Source: Bacteroidales bacterium
GTDB lineage: Bacteria; Bacteroidota; Bacteroidia; Bacteroidales; WCHB1-69
Assembly (NCBI GenBank): GCA_031254735.1
Contig: JAIRTU010000030.1
Coordinates: 1 to 14,138 of the forward strand
Length of the DNA stretch: 14,138 bases
Direction: 5' to 3'
Position 1 is the first letter of the stretch, and the number at the start of each line of letters is the position of its first letter. Shown in pieces: positions 1 to 7,533 of this stretch. The notes beneath the pieces are model-generated. The model saw only the letters and a program-made list of their open reading frames with translations. It had not been told where the DNA came from and did no database searches. Position numbers and translations under genes: made by a program.

Positions 1-2456
1 ATTCGGGTTTCAGCTACGAGATAACGGTTACCACATACACTTACAGTCCCAGCCCCGCCGACAGAAACGAATTGCTTGTCTCTTGGGGCGACGGAACGTC
101 TACTGTTGTCCAACGCACAAGCAAACAGGATTTGGGCAACGAGATTCGGAAAAACATATACCAAACCTCACACACTTTCCCCGCAACAGGCGTCTACACC
201 ATATCTATGGAAGACCCCAACCGAAACAACGGCATTATCAACGTACCCAGATCGGTGGAAGTTCCTTTTTATATACAATCTACGCTTACCATTAATCCTT
301 TTCTCGCAGGGAACAATTCTCCCATTCTGACCAACCCGCCCATCGACATAGGCTGCACCAACGTTCCGTTTTATCACAACCCCGGCGCCGTAGACCCCGA
401 CGGCGACAGTCTGGTGTATTCTTTAATTCATTGCAGAGGATTAAATGGGGAATTTATTCCCGGATATGCTTTTCCCAACGCTTTCAACAGCATTTCCATC
501 AACCCGAACACAGGCGATTTCTATTGGGATTATCCCACCATGCAAGGCGAATACAACATTGCCATTTTGATAGAAGAATATCGTTTGGGGGTAAAAGTCG
601 GGGAAGTTATTCGAGATATGCAGATCAATATAGGCGTCTGCAACAACGAACCGCCCAAAATAATCGCTATTGAAGATACCTGTATCAACGCCGGCGATTT
701 GCTCACTTTCAGGGTAACGGCGACAGATTCTCCCTCGCAGATCGTTGCGATAGAGGCTTCGGGAGATGTGTTTTACGCCACCGGCAACAAGGCTGTTTTT
801 GTGGATACGGCAAGGTACGGAAATGCGTCAGGGACTTTTTATTGGCAAACCGGCTGCAATCATGTGCGGAAACAACCCTTTCAGGCAACGTTTAAAGCGT
901 ATGACAATCACCCGACCATTAGTCTGACAAGTTTGAAGACCGTCCGCATTACGGTGGTAGCACCGCCGCCCGAAAACCTGCAAGCCGTTCCTTTTCAGAA
1001 TACGATCACACTTACGTGGGATACAGCTCCCTGCACTATCAATCTTGCGGGGTATAAAATCTATCGAAGAATGGGCAGTTCGGGATTTGTCCCCGACCAT
1101 TGCGAAACAGGAGTTCCCGCCTATACAGGGTATCAACAGATAGGAAGAACCGACATACATACCACCTCTTTTGTCGACAACAACAATGGGGCAGGCTTGT
1201 TGCACGGCAACGAATACTGTTATCTGGTGATTGCTTTTTACCATGATAACGCCGAAAGCTATGCCTCGGACGAAGTGTGTGCTTTCCTGAAAAAAGATGT
1301 GCCGATTATCACTCATGTCAGTATTTTAGAGACAGATCACTCGAACGGAAAGGTTGAAATCAAATGGGTGAAACCGCACGACTTCATCGACACCATACCC
1401 TATTCTTACACCGTTGGCAGGAGTATCAACGGCAATGCCCAACCGACAAACGTTGCCACCGTCTTTTCGCTTGCCGACACGGTTTCTTTCATCGACAGCA
1501 TGCAAAACACGGTGATGAACACTTTTTATTATCAAATAAATTTATACGACAACACCACAACGCCTTTTCTGATCGGCTCGTCGGATGCGGCTTCGTCGGT
1601 TTATCTTTCCATAGACAGTTCCGACGAGAAGTTGATCCTTTCGTGGAAGAGCAACACACCCTGGAAAAACTACAAACATATCATCTATCGACAAAACGGC
1701 AACAGCTTCGATTCGATAGGCGAAACCAATACATATATGTACGCCGACACCGCATTGATCAACGATCAACTGTATTGTTATTATGTGGAGACTGTCGGGG
1801 AATATGCCGACGCCACATTGCCCAAGCCCTTGAAAAACCTTTCTCAAACGGTATGTGCCCGTCCTGTCGACAATGTGCCGCCTTGCGTTGCGATATTAAA
1901 AGGAGAAACCGACTGCAAAGACATTCGCATGCAATGGTCGTTTCCCGACTCGTGCAATCTGTCGGACATCGCCATGATTTATATTTATTACAGGAATGAT
2001 ATTTCTTCCGATTATTTATTGTTAGACAGCATTTCCACCTACGGCAACAACTACGACATTATCGATCCGCCGTCTATTGCGGGTTGTTTTTTCCTTGTTT
2101 TGACCGATGCAAAAGGAAACAAAAGCAGTCCGAGCAACGAGCTTTGTTTCGACACCGACATCTGCGATTCGTACAAATTGCCCAACGTCTTTACGCCGAA
2201 CGGCGACGGCAAATACGACTATTTCCGTCCCTTTCCTTACGATTATGTTGAAAGTGTAGATGTGGTTATTTTCAACAAATGGGGAATGCCTGTCTTCGAG
2301 ACCAACAACCCGGATATTATGTGGGACGGAACAAATCAGTTTACCAAACAACCCTGTGTCGACGGAGTGTATTACTATGTATGTAAAGTAAATGAATACA
2401 CCTTAAACGGTATCAGGACACGCTTTTTAAACGGTTCGGTTACGATATTCAGATAA
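1..2456 (+). CDS. Secreted multidomain protein with T9SS type B (gliding motility-associated) C-terminal domain, 5' partial
   Basis: The reading frame is open from position 3, so 817 residues of the C-terminal part are visible and the true start and signal peptide lie upstream; a TTG at 72 is an internal Leu codon, not a start. Near the left edge is a WGDGT motif (visible residues 28-32), as in repeats of large Bacteroidetes surface proteins. A cadherin-like stretch with VDPDGDSLVYSL follows near residues 125-140. About four fibronectin type III-like domains follow (roughly 321-420, 434-520, 530-610, 620-715), with recurring L.W and Y.IYR patterns. The last ~90 residues (from about 726: LPNVFTPNGDG, then FNKWG and WDGT) match the CHU_C/TIGR04131 domain, which directs export by the type IX system and attachment or release at the cell surface. 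A role in adhesion or as a structural surface protein is inferred; no catalytic motif was seen. The family assignment is firm, the function open. Confidence 0.9.
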   Translation, partial: SGFSYEITVTTYTYSPSPADRNELLVSWGDGTSTVVQRTSKQDLGNEIRKNIYQTSHTFPATGVYTISMEDPNRNNGIINVPRSVEVPFYIQSTLTINPFLAGNNSPILTNPPIDIGCTNVPFYHNPGAVDPDGDSLVYSLIHCRGLNGEFIPGYAFPNAFNSISINPNTGDFYWDYPTMQGEYNIAILIEEYRLGVKVGEVIRDMQINIGVCNNEPPKIIAIEDTCINAGDLLTFRVTATDSPSQIVAIEASGDVFYATGNKAVFVDTARYGNASGTFYWQTGCNHVRKQPFQATFKAYDNHPTISLTSLKTVRITVVAPPPENLQAVPFQNTITLTWDTAPCTINLAGYKIYRRMGSSGFVPDHCETGVPAYTGYQQIGRTDIHTTSFVDNNNGAGLLHGNEYCYLVIAFYHDNAESYASDEVCAFLKKDVPIITHVSILETDHSNGKVEIKWVKPHDFIDTIPYSYTVGRSINGNAQPTNVATVFSLADTVSFIDSMQNTVMNTFYYQINLYDNTTTPFLIGSSDAASSVYLSIDSSDEKLILSWKSNTPWKNYKHIIYRQNGNSFDSIGETNTYMYADTALINDQLYCYYVETVGEYADATLPKPLKNLSQTVCARPVDNVPPCVAILKGETDCKDIRMQWSFPDSCNLSDIAMIYIYYRNDISSDYLLLDSISTYGNNYDIIDPPSIAGCFFLVLTDAKGNKSSPSNELCFDTDICDSYKLPNVFTPNGDGKYDYFRPFPYDYVESVDVVIFNKWGMPVFETNNPDIMWDGTNQFTKQPCVDGVYYYVCKVNEYTLNGIRTRFLNGSVTIFR

Positions 2457-2582
2457 AAATATGCTTCATCACGAAAGATTATTAACAATAAGATACATTT
2501 ATAACCAACCCCTCTTTTTCTCGAAGAAAAAATAGTATATAATTATTCCCTGCGGGAGATAAGAGGGCAAAATTAAAGGAAT

Positions 2583-3194
2583 ATGTTTACAGGAATTGTA
2601 GAAAAAACAGGAAAAGTGGTGGATATTATCCACGAGCAAACAAACGTACATTTTGTTATTGAGGTCGATTTTGCCGACGAACTCAAAGTAGACCAAAGCA
2701 TGAGCCACGACGGTTGCTGCCTTACGGTGGTTAGAGTAGACGCCGCAAAAAAGCAATATGTGGTTACCGCCATGCTGGAAACCCTGCAAAAGACCAATCT
2801 CGGAACGTGGCATCAGGGATACGAAGTAAATCTGGAACGCAGCATGAAAATGGACGGACGTTTCGACGGACATATCGTGCAGGGACATGTAGACCAAACC
2901 GCTGTCTGCACCAGAGTGGTGGACGAAAACGGAAGTTGGCGGTACTATTTCTCTTACGAGCCGCAGAAAAACAACATCACCGTTCCCAAAGGCTCTATTT
3001 CTGTCAATGGAGTAAGTCTCACGGTGGTTGACTCCGAAGCCGGAATGTTTTCGGTTGCCATTATTCCCTTTACGCAAGATGTAACCAACTTTCACAACTT
3101 CAAAGAAGGAACGGTTATCAACATCGAATTTGACGTCTTCGGGAAATACGTTGCCCGCCTGCTGGAACAGTATTTCGACAGCAAGACCGTCTGA
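2583..3194 (+). CDS. ribE: Riboflavin synthase, alpha subunit
   Basis: Catalyses the dismutation of two 6,7-dimethyl-8-ribityllumazine molecules to riboflavin and a pyrimidinedione, the last step of riboflavin synthesis, in the cytoplasm. The 203-residue length is normal. The protein shows the two tandem lumazine-binding barrels: the first opens with MFTGIVE and contains SHDGCCLTVV (residues 41-50); the second contains DGHIVQGHVD (His97, His102) and SISVNGVSLTVV (138-149), and ends with the interface helix region GKYVARLLE. The usual IPHT motif near the end of barrel two reads IPFT here. The ATG at 2583 is supported by AAAGGA a few bases upstream and by MFTGIVE being the family's universal N-terminus. 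It stands alone: 126 bp separate it from the surface-protein gene and the next gene is convergent. No FMN riboswitch was recognised upstream; only a weak -7-like TACATTTA (2494-2501) was seen. Confidence 0.97.
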   Translation: MFTGIVEKTGKVVDIIHEQTNVHFVIEVDFADELKVDQSMSHDGCCLTVVRVDAAKKQYVVTAMLETLQKTNLGTWHQGYEVNLERSMKMDGRFDGHIVQGHVDQTAVCTRVVDENGSWRYYFSYEPQKNNITVPKGSISVNGVSLTVVDSEAGMFSVAIIPFTQDVTNFHNFKEGTVINIEFDVFGKYVARLLEQYFDSKTV

Positions 3195-3245
3195 ATCACC
3201 GGTTATTGTTAATGCCGCTCGCCCGACACGGCAAAGCGTAATGTT

Positions 3246-3294
3246 CGGCTTAGGCTCTGCCTAAGCCGGATTATCCGGGCAGCCTCCGGCTGCC
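3246..3294. repeat. Cluster of three abutting palindromes (REP-like intergenic element)
   Basis: Three inverted repeats are packed end to end in the ribE/gcvP intergenic region. The first is a perfect 10-bp stem CGGCTTAGGC with a 3-nt loop (3246-3268). The second is CCGGAT-T-ATCCGG (3266-3278). The third is GGCAGCC-TCC-GGCTGCC (3278-3294). None is followed by a T tract, so this is not an ordinary terminator. The GC-rich composition contrasts with the AT-rich surroundings. It resembles repetitive extragenic palindromes, but only one copy is visible here, so dispersal in the genome is an inference. Confidence 0.6.
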
Positions 3295-3334
3295 TATTTC
3301 GGTGTTCAACCTATGATTTAAAGGCAGGTTAAGA

Positions 3335-3363
3335 AAAAGGAGACCTTGTGAAAGTCTCCTTTT
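3335..3363. terminator. Bidirectional Rho-independent terminator between ribE and gcvP
   Basis: Perfect 10-bp stem AAAAGGAGAC (3335-3344) pairing with GTCTCCTTTT (3354-3363) across a 9-nt loop. Read on the minus strand it ends in TTTTTCTT just after the gcvP stop codon (3386), an ideal position. Read on the plus strand it can also stop transcription from ribE. The two genes converge on it. Confidence 0.88.
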
Positions 3364-3385
3364 AAAAAAAAATCAATACCAATGA

Positions 3386-6214
3386 TTATTCCACACATCG
3401 GATTGTCAGATTTCTGTCGCCGTTAGCATCGTCCACACGCGAAACGGTGGGCCAATATTTATCTTCGTGAGGCATGGGAAAAGCCGCCTGCCGACGAGAA
3501 TAAGGTTTGTCCCAATTGTCGGCACACACCACCGACATGGTATGCGGTGCGTTGTGAAGAAGATTATCCTCTTTTGCCGCCTTGCCGTTTTCTATTTCCG
3601 CTATCTCTTTCCGAATTTGTATCAAAGCATCACACAGACGATCCACTTCCGACAGCGGTTCGCTTTCGGTTGGTTCTACCATCAGAGTGCCATGAACAGG
3701 AAACGCTACCGTAGGTGCATGAAAACCATAATCCATCAATCGCTTTGCTATATCTCCAACGGCTGCCGACAGGCTAAACGCATTGCAATCTAAAATCATC
3801 TCATGAGCCACCCGTCCCTTAGAGCCTGTATATAATATCTTATACGAATCTTTCAAACGGACAGCCATATAATTAGCGTTCAAGATAGCATATTGCGTCG
3901 ATTCTCGCAATCCCTCTTCGCCCAACATTTTGATATATCCGTAGGTGATCGGCAGCAACATGGGATAGCCGTAGGGAGAACCCGAAACAGCATTGCCCTG
4001 TTTCCCACCGACTGTTATTACACTATGATTGGGCAAGAAATCCACCAATTTTTCGGCTACGCCAATAGGTCCCACACCCGGACCGCCACCGCCATGAGGC
4101 ATAGCGAAGGTCTTATGAAGATTCAGATGACAGACGTCTGCCCCCATAAATCCGGGAGACGTCAAGCCCACCTGAGCATTCATGTTAGCGCCGTCCATAT
4201 AAACCAATCCGCCGTTTTGATGCACAATATCGACAACATCTAAAATAGCTTCTTCAAACACACCATGCGTAGAGGGATAGGTAACCATCAAACACGACAA
4301 AACGTCTTTGTGCTGTTCGGCTTTTTCTTTCAGATCGTTCACATCAATTTCTCCGCTCTCGTTTGCTTTCACAATCACAATGTCCATTCCTGCCATAGCT
4401 GCCGAAGCGGGATTTGTGCCGTGTGCCGAAGAAGGTATCAGACATACGTTGCGGTGGCTGTTTCCGTTCGCATGATGATAATTGCGTATCACCGTCAGTC
4501 CTGCATATTCGCCCGAAGCCCCCGACATGGGTTGCAAAGATACCGCGGCAAATCCTGTGATAATAGCCAAATCTTTTTCCAAAGCATGTATCAATTCCAA
4601 ATACCCTGCCGCCTGATCTTGCGGAACAAAAGGGTGAATTGCCTGAAATTCGGCAAAACTCAACGGAAGCATTTCGGCTGCCGCATTGAGTTTCATGGTA
4701 CAGGAACCCAAAGGTATCATCGCACGATTTAACGACAAATCTTTTATCTCCAACATCTTCATGTAACGCATCATCTCTGTTTCGCTGTGATATTTGTTGA
4801 AAACAGAATGTGTCAGATAGGGAGAAGTCCGTTTGAACTCTTGCACAACAGCCTTTTCTTCAATGGCAGAGACAGCGGTGAAAGGTTTTCCTGCGGCTTC
4901 TGCCAACACTTTCAGCATATCGTTCAAATCGTTTAACGTGGTGGTTTCGTCTATGCTGATACCAATGCATTCTTCGCAAATATAACGGAAATTTATTTCA
5001 TGTTTCAAAGCCGCTTTCCGAACAGTCTCGGTCGGGACAGGACATTGAATGGCGAGCGTATCGAAAAATACCCTGTTGTGTTGTTTGTATCCCAATTTTT
5101 CCAATTGAGCATGTAAAGTCTCCGTCGTAAAGTGAATGCGGGAAGCAATATCGTATATTCCTTTCTGCCCATGATACATGGCGTAAAATCCTGTCATCGC
5201 CGCCATTAAAGCAGAGGCGGTGCAGATGTTGGAAGTCGCTTTTTCGCGTTTGATATGCTGCTCGCGTGTTTGCAGAGCCATACGCAAAGCTCTTTTGCCT
5301 TCGGCGTCAATGGTAATACCGATGATACGCCCCGGCATTTGGCGTTTGAACTCTTCTTTGCAGGCAAAAAAGCCGACAGCAGGACCGCCAAACCCCATTG
5401 GCAAACCAAAACGCTGTGCAGAACCCACCGCACAATCGGCGCCCCATTCTCCGGGGGGAGTTATCAACGCCAACGACATCAAATCGCATGCCGCTGCCAC
5501 AAAACAGGATTTTTCTTTGGCTTTCGCCGCAAAATCTTTATAATCCTGTATTTCGCCCCATTGGTTCGGATACTGAACAATCGCACCGAACATATCATCG
5601 GAAAACACACATTCGTTGTATTTTCCAATCACCAACTCTATTTTCAAGGCGGCAGAACGTGTTTTCAGCACGCCGATATTTTGCGGAAACAGGTTTTCGT
5701 CCACAAAAAATTTATTCGCACCGCTTTTTTGTTTTTCTCTGCTTCTGGCATTGTAGAACATAAACATGGCTTCTGCCGCTGCTGTGGCTTCGTCCAGCAA
5801 AGAAGAATTTGCCAGAGGCAGAGCGGTAAGGTCGGAAATCATGGTTTGATAGTTCAACAAAGCTTCCAATCTCCCTTGCGAAATCTCTGCCTGATAAGGA
5901 GTATAAGCGGTGTACCAACCCGGATTTTCAAGCACGTTACGCAAAATCACCGCAGGAGTTTCGGTGTTGTAAAACCCCATTCCGATATACGAGCGATACA
6001 TTTTATTCTTTGCCGCCAAAGCGCGAATATGGTTCAGATACTCGTATTCGCTCATGGGAGCATCCAATTCCAACGGTTTTTTCAAGCGTATTTTTGCGGG
6101 AATGGTCTGATCGATCAGTTCTTCCATAGAAGATGCGCCTATGGTTTGTAACATTTTTTCCGCCTCTTGCGGTCTGATACCGATATGACGGAATGCAAAA
6201 TTATTTCTATTCAT
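3386..6214 (-). CDS. gcvP: Glycine dehydrogenase (decarboxylating), single-chain P-protein of the glycine cleavage system
   Basis: PLP enzyme that decarboxylates glycine and transfers the aminomethyl group to the lipoyl arm of H-protein (GcvH), in the cytoplasm. At 942 residues this is the full-length fused form, not the split GcvPA/GcvPB form; the N- and C-terminal halves are the two homologous PLP-fold halves. The N-terminus has the typical F.FRHIG (residues 6-12), supporting the ATG at 6214. The PLP lysine lies in HLNLHKTF (Lys701), followed by the glycine-rich loop PHGGGGPGVGPIG. The C-terminus carries the family ending with PYSRRQAAFP, KYWP, RVDD and GDRNL. No gcvT or gcvH gene is adjacent, so the system is dispersed in this genome, as is common in Bacteroidales. 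A long leader with a hairpin precedes it, and a terminator follows its stop codon closely. Confidence 0.97.
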   Translation of the reverse strand: MNRNNFAFRHIGIRPQEAEKMLQTIGASSMEELIDQTIPAKIRLKKPLELDAPMSEYEYLNHIRALAAKNKMYRSYIGMGFYNTETPAVILRNVLENPGWYTAYTPYQAEISQGRLEALLNYQTMISDLTALPLANSSLLDEATAAAEAMFMFYNARSREKQKSGANKFFVDENLFPQNIGVLKTRSAALKIELVIGKYNECVFSDDMFGAIVQYPNQWGEIQDYKDFAAKAKEKSCFVAAACDLMSLALITPPGEWGADCAVGSAQRFGLPMGFGGPAVGFFACKEEFKRQMPGRIIGITIDAEGKRALRMALQTREQHIKREKATSNICTASALMAAMTGFYAMYHGQKGIYDIASRIHFTTETLHAQLEKLGYKQHNRVFFDTLAIQCPVPTETVRKAALKHEINFRYICEECIGISIDETTTLNDLNDMLKVLAEAAGKPFTAVSAIEEKAVVQEFKRTSPYLTHSVFNKYHSETEMMRYMKMLEIKDLSLNRAMIPLGSCTMKLNAAAEMLPLSFAEFQAIHPFVPQDQAAGYLELIHALEKDLAIITGFAAVSLQPMSGASGEYAGLTVIRNYHHANGNSHRNVCLIPSSAHGTNPASAAMAGMDIVIVKANESGEIDVNDLKEKAEQHKDVLSCLMVTYPSTHGVFEEAILDVVDIVHQNGGLVYMDGANMNAQVGLTSPGFMGADVCHLNLHKTFAMPHGGGGPGVGPIGVAEKLVDFLPNHSVITVGGKQGNAVSGSPYGYPMLLPITYGYIKMLGEEGLRESTQYAILNANYMAVRLKDSYKILYTGSKGRVAHEMILDCNAFSLSAAVGDIAKRLMDYGFHAPTVAFPVHGTLMVEPTESEPLSEVDRLCDALIQIRKEIAEIENGKAAKEDNLLHNAPHTMSVVCADNWDKPYSRRQAAFPMPHEDKYWPTVSRVDDANGDRNLTIRCVE

Positions 6215-6267
6215 ATATATAATATTTATGCTTTATACAATTATTTCTATTAGCCAAAATTTACACC

Positions 6268-6299
6268 TGCCCAAGAAACAGATTATTTTTTCCCGGACA
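6268..6299 (-). promoter_or_regulatory. Hairpin in the gcvP leader RNA
   Basis: Read on the minus strand, TGTCCGGGAAA and TTTCTTGGGCA form an 11-bp stem with a 10-nt loop. Three of the pairs are G-U, so the structure is complete only in minus-strand RNA, the strand that carries the gcvP leader. It does not match the glycine riboswitch consensus that I know, and no T tract follows at once. It may be a structured leader or processing site; this is inference. Confidence 0.4.
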
Positions 6300-6322
6300 T
6301 TTCTCAAAGAAAATTCCGAATG

Positions 6323-6330
6323 CAAATGTA
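6323..6330 (-). promoter_or_regulatory. Bacteroidetes -7 element, probable gcvP promoter
   Basis: The minus strand reads TACATTTG, a perfect TAnnTTTG. A TTTG sits upstream at 6349-6346, but with a 15-nt spacer, shorter than usual for the -33 element. It would give a leader of about 100 nt before the gcvP ATG. Confidence 0.5.
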
Positions 6331-6424
6331 CTATTAATTTTTATGCAAAAGTTCATTCCGAAAGAATAATAACAAAAATTTGTACTTTCGATCAATATTT
6401 TTGTTTTCAAAGGCTGCCGACAAA

Positions 6425-6452
6425 CAAGGAAAGCCGCTTTGCGGTTTGCTTG
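6425..6452 (+). other. Intergenic hairpin of unknown role
   Basis: CAAG and AAGCCGC pair with GCGGTTT and CTTG around a TTT loop, leaving a small internal bulge. One pair is G-U on the plus strand, which favours a plus-strand RNA. There is no T tract. A TACTTTCG at 6383-6390, one base off the -7 consensus, lies about 35 bp upstream, so a small RNA is possible but unproven. Confidence 0.3.
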
Positions 6453-6526
6453 CAACAGCGAATATTGTGCAGTTGAAAAATGAATATTGAGCGAGTGAAA
6501 TATCACTATTCAGACAATATTATTTA

Positions 6527-7153
6527 TCATCGCAAACCTTCTTTTTCTTTGAGTTTATGAATAGTTTGCCAGAATATTTTCTCAATCCAAACCGGTGCAA
6601 CTCGCAAATCGTGTTCCAGATACGAGATCTTTTCTTTCGATAAAATGTCTTGAATTTGTTCGATTTGAGTTTGACTAATATTTTCTTTTCCAATGGTTTT
6701 CAACGCTTGAATAACCAGCCGACTAATCTTTCCGATTGCATCTACATTTTTTTGCGAGGCACGAACGAGTGAGATGGCACAATTGCCGATTCTGATATTC
6801 CGCGTTGTGCCGTTGGTAAGATACTCAAAAACTTCGGGTTCTTGCGTGGAAAGCCCTAACTTATTCAAAACGTAATTCCCTGTTGGAACGATTTTTGCCT
6901 TATCTCGTTGTGCAAAAGCTGCGGCAATATCATCAATTCCGGGCAAGACTTTTCCTTTGATTTTATCTATTTCAGGGCGTACATAAAGTCCACCTGTCAG
7001 TCTGACAATTTCGCCTTTTTCAACCAATCGGGCAAGTGTTCGTCTTATAGCCTCAGACGTACCGTAACAGATAAAATTTTCATTGAAAAACAATGTACCC
7101 CTCTTGCTTTTTTTTATTTTGGCAAGTATTCTATCCTCAATTGTTTTAAGCAT
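6527..7153 (-). CDS. DUF6088 family protein, AbiEi-like antitoxin / transcriptional regulator
   Basis: The 208-residue protein has an N-terminal winged-helix-like region (about residues 1-60) with the pattern ICYGTSEAIRRTLARLVEKGEIVRLTGGLYVRP, typical of AbiEi-type antitoxins, which repress their own operon. A second region contains IVPTGNYVLNKLGLSTQ (about residues 90-110), the hallmark of DUF6088. These genes normally sit directly upstream of an AbiEii nucleotidyltransferase toxin, forming a type IV toxin-antitoxin or abortive-infection pair. Here no AbiEii follows: 312 bp of non-coding DNA separates it from gcvP. It may therefore be an orphan antitoxin or regulator, or a remnant. The start at 7153 places MLKTIEDRILAKI at the N-terminus, as in relatives, and it is transcribed from a strong-looking promoter at 7209-7238. 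Family assignment comes from recalled motifs; the antitoxin role is inferred. Confidence 0.8.
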   Translation of the reverse strand: MLKTIEDRILAKIKKSKRGTLFFNENFICYGTSEAIRRTLARLVEKGEIVRLTGGLYVRPEIDKIKGKVLPGIDDIAAAFAQRDKAKIVPTGNYVLNKLGLSTQEPEVFEYLTNGTTRNIRIGNCAISLVRASQKNVDAIGKISRLVIQALKTIGKENISQTQIEQIQDILSKEKISYLEHDLRVAPVWIEKIFWQTIHKLKEKEGLR

Positions 7154-7208
7154 ATTATTTATTGTTTATTGTCCTGAATTTTGCAAATAATAGTGTATTT
7201 TTCACATG

Positions 7209-7238
7209 CAAAGATACAATTCCTTTTTGGAATAGCAA
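7209..7238 (-). promoter_or_regulatory. Probable promoter of the DUF6088 gene
   Basis: On the minus strand, a perfect -7 element TATCTTTG (7216-7209) is preceded by TTG (7238-7236) with a 19-nt spacer, matching the Bacteroidetes vegetative promoter layout. The start codon lies 55 bp downstream. Confidence 0.72.
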
Positions 7239-7389
7239 CAAGAATTGGATACTTTTTTTTACTTTGTGAATTTTATTCCACCACAATGGACACAGTTACG
7301 ATAAAAAAAGGAGTCCTCTTTGGGGATTTGAGGGCAAATAATCACAAAAATTATAATTCAGACAGCGATCACACAAATGTTTATTGATC

Positions 7390-7404
7390 AAACCCAAAAT
7401 CTCA
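7390..7404 (+). repeat. 15-bp direct repeat, left copy
   Basis: AAACCCAAAATCTCA occurs here and again, identical, at 8866-8880. Each copy stands just before one of the two 23-bp repeat arrays: 7 bp before the left one, 36 bp before the right one. With the arrays it makes a longer imperfect direct repeat on both sides of the ATPase gene. Confidence 0.85.
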
Positions 7405-7411
7405 GCACAAT

Positions 7412-7503
7412 ATCTTTCATTGCCGTCAAATAATATCTTTTATTGGCAATAAATGAAATCTTTTATTACAAATGAAAAATATCTTTCATTTGTATTGAAT
7501 AAA
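7412..7503 (+). repeat. Left tandem array: four 23-bp repeats upstream of the ATPase gene
   Basis: ATCTTT recurs at 7412, 7435, 7458 and 7481, exactly 23 bp apart, with no indels or unique spacers. Each unit starts ATCTTTYATT and continues with an AT-rich half in which AAT and AAATRA-type motifs recur. The base before the unit is T in three of four, giving TATCTTTC/T. The next ATCTTT, 28 bp on (7509), is part of the ATPase promoter. The units match those of the right array in the same order. Confidence 0.9.
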
Positions 7504-7507
7504 ATAG

Positions 7508-7515
7508 TATCTTTG
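7508..7515 (+). promoter_or_regulatory. Bacteroidetes -7 element, probable ATPase promoter
   Basis: TATCTTTG is a perfect TAnnTTTG, 18 bp before the ATG at 7534; the histidine kinase gene has the same element at nearly the same distance from its ATG. A clear TTG at the usual distance is lacking: the nearest TTTG is 15 bp away, and a TTTC from the last repeat unit lies 20 bp away. The element sits at the 3' end of the repeat array. Confidence 0.65.
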
Positions 7516-7533
7516 CAAAAGATAAATTTTACA

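Larger units (their letters stand above)
6215..6526. other. AT-rich intergenic region between gcvP and the DUF6088 gene
   Basis: This 312-bp stretch has no credible gene; the small frames on both strands have low-complexity translations and no family resemblance. It holds the probable gcvP promoter and leader, a plus-strand hairpin at 6425-6452, and a short inverted repeat AGTGA-AATA-TCACT (6494-6507) just downstream of the DUF6088 stop codon, which could be a weak terminator. On the minus strand an ATG overlaps the DUF6088 stop (ATGA at 6530-6527) but runs only six codons (6530-6510). Confidence 0.6.
7154..7533. other. Divergent control region between the DUF6088 and ATPase genes
   Basis: This 380-bp AT-rich stretch contains the minus-strand DUF6088 promoter, then about 150 bp with nothing I can assign, a 15-bp sequence that recurs downstream of the ATPase gene, the first 23-bp repeat array, and the ATPase promoter. 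A 33-codon plus-strand frame from ATG 7286 to 7387 has no convincing ribosome binding site or family, and I do not call it a gene. Confidence 0.7.

Noticed and set aside
1364..1999. Plus-strand open frame of 211 codons inside the surface-protein gene
   Set aside because: It is an alternative frame of a gene whose fibronectin and sorting domains are clear; the translation is Arg/His/Gln-rich and unlike a protein.
2457..2582. FMN riboswitch or terminator before ribE
   Set aside because: The FMN element's conserved core is absent. The only hairpins are a 7-bp A/T stem (2515-2531) and a 4-bp TCCC-TGC-GGGA stem, too weak to call.
2499..3095. Minus-strand open frame of 198 codons opposite ribE
   Set aside because: It overlaps the whole riboflavin synthase gene, whose motifs are unambiguous; the antisense translation has no recognisable features.
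5255..6151. Long plus-strand open frame of 298 codons opposite gcvP
   Set aside because: It is antisense to the highly conserved P-protein coding sequence, and its translation is low-complexity (rich in His, Arg, Phe and Cys) with no family motif; it is a codon-bias shadow.
6215..6330. Glycine riboswitch upstream of gcvP
   Set aside because: The leader is AT-rich and lacks the conserved tandem-aptamer core motifs known for that riboswitch; only a simple hairpin is visible.
7286..7387. 33-codon plus-strand frame before the ATPase control region
   Set aside because: There is no good ribosome binding site, no promoter at a suitable place and no recognised family; it could be chance in AT-rich DNA.
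7412..7503. CRISPR array
   Set aside because: The 23-bp units abut directly with no unique spacers, are degenerate, and no cas gene is present.
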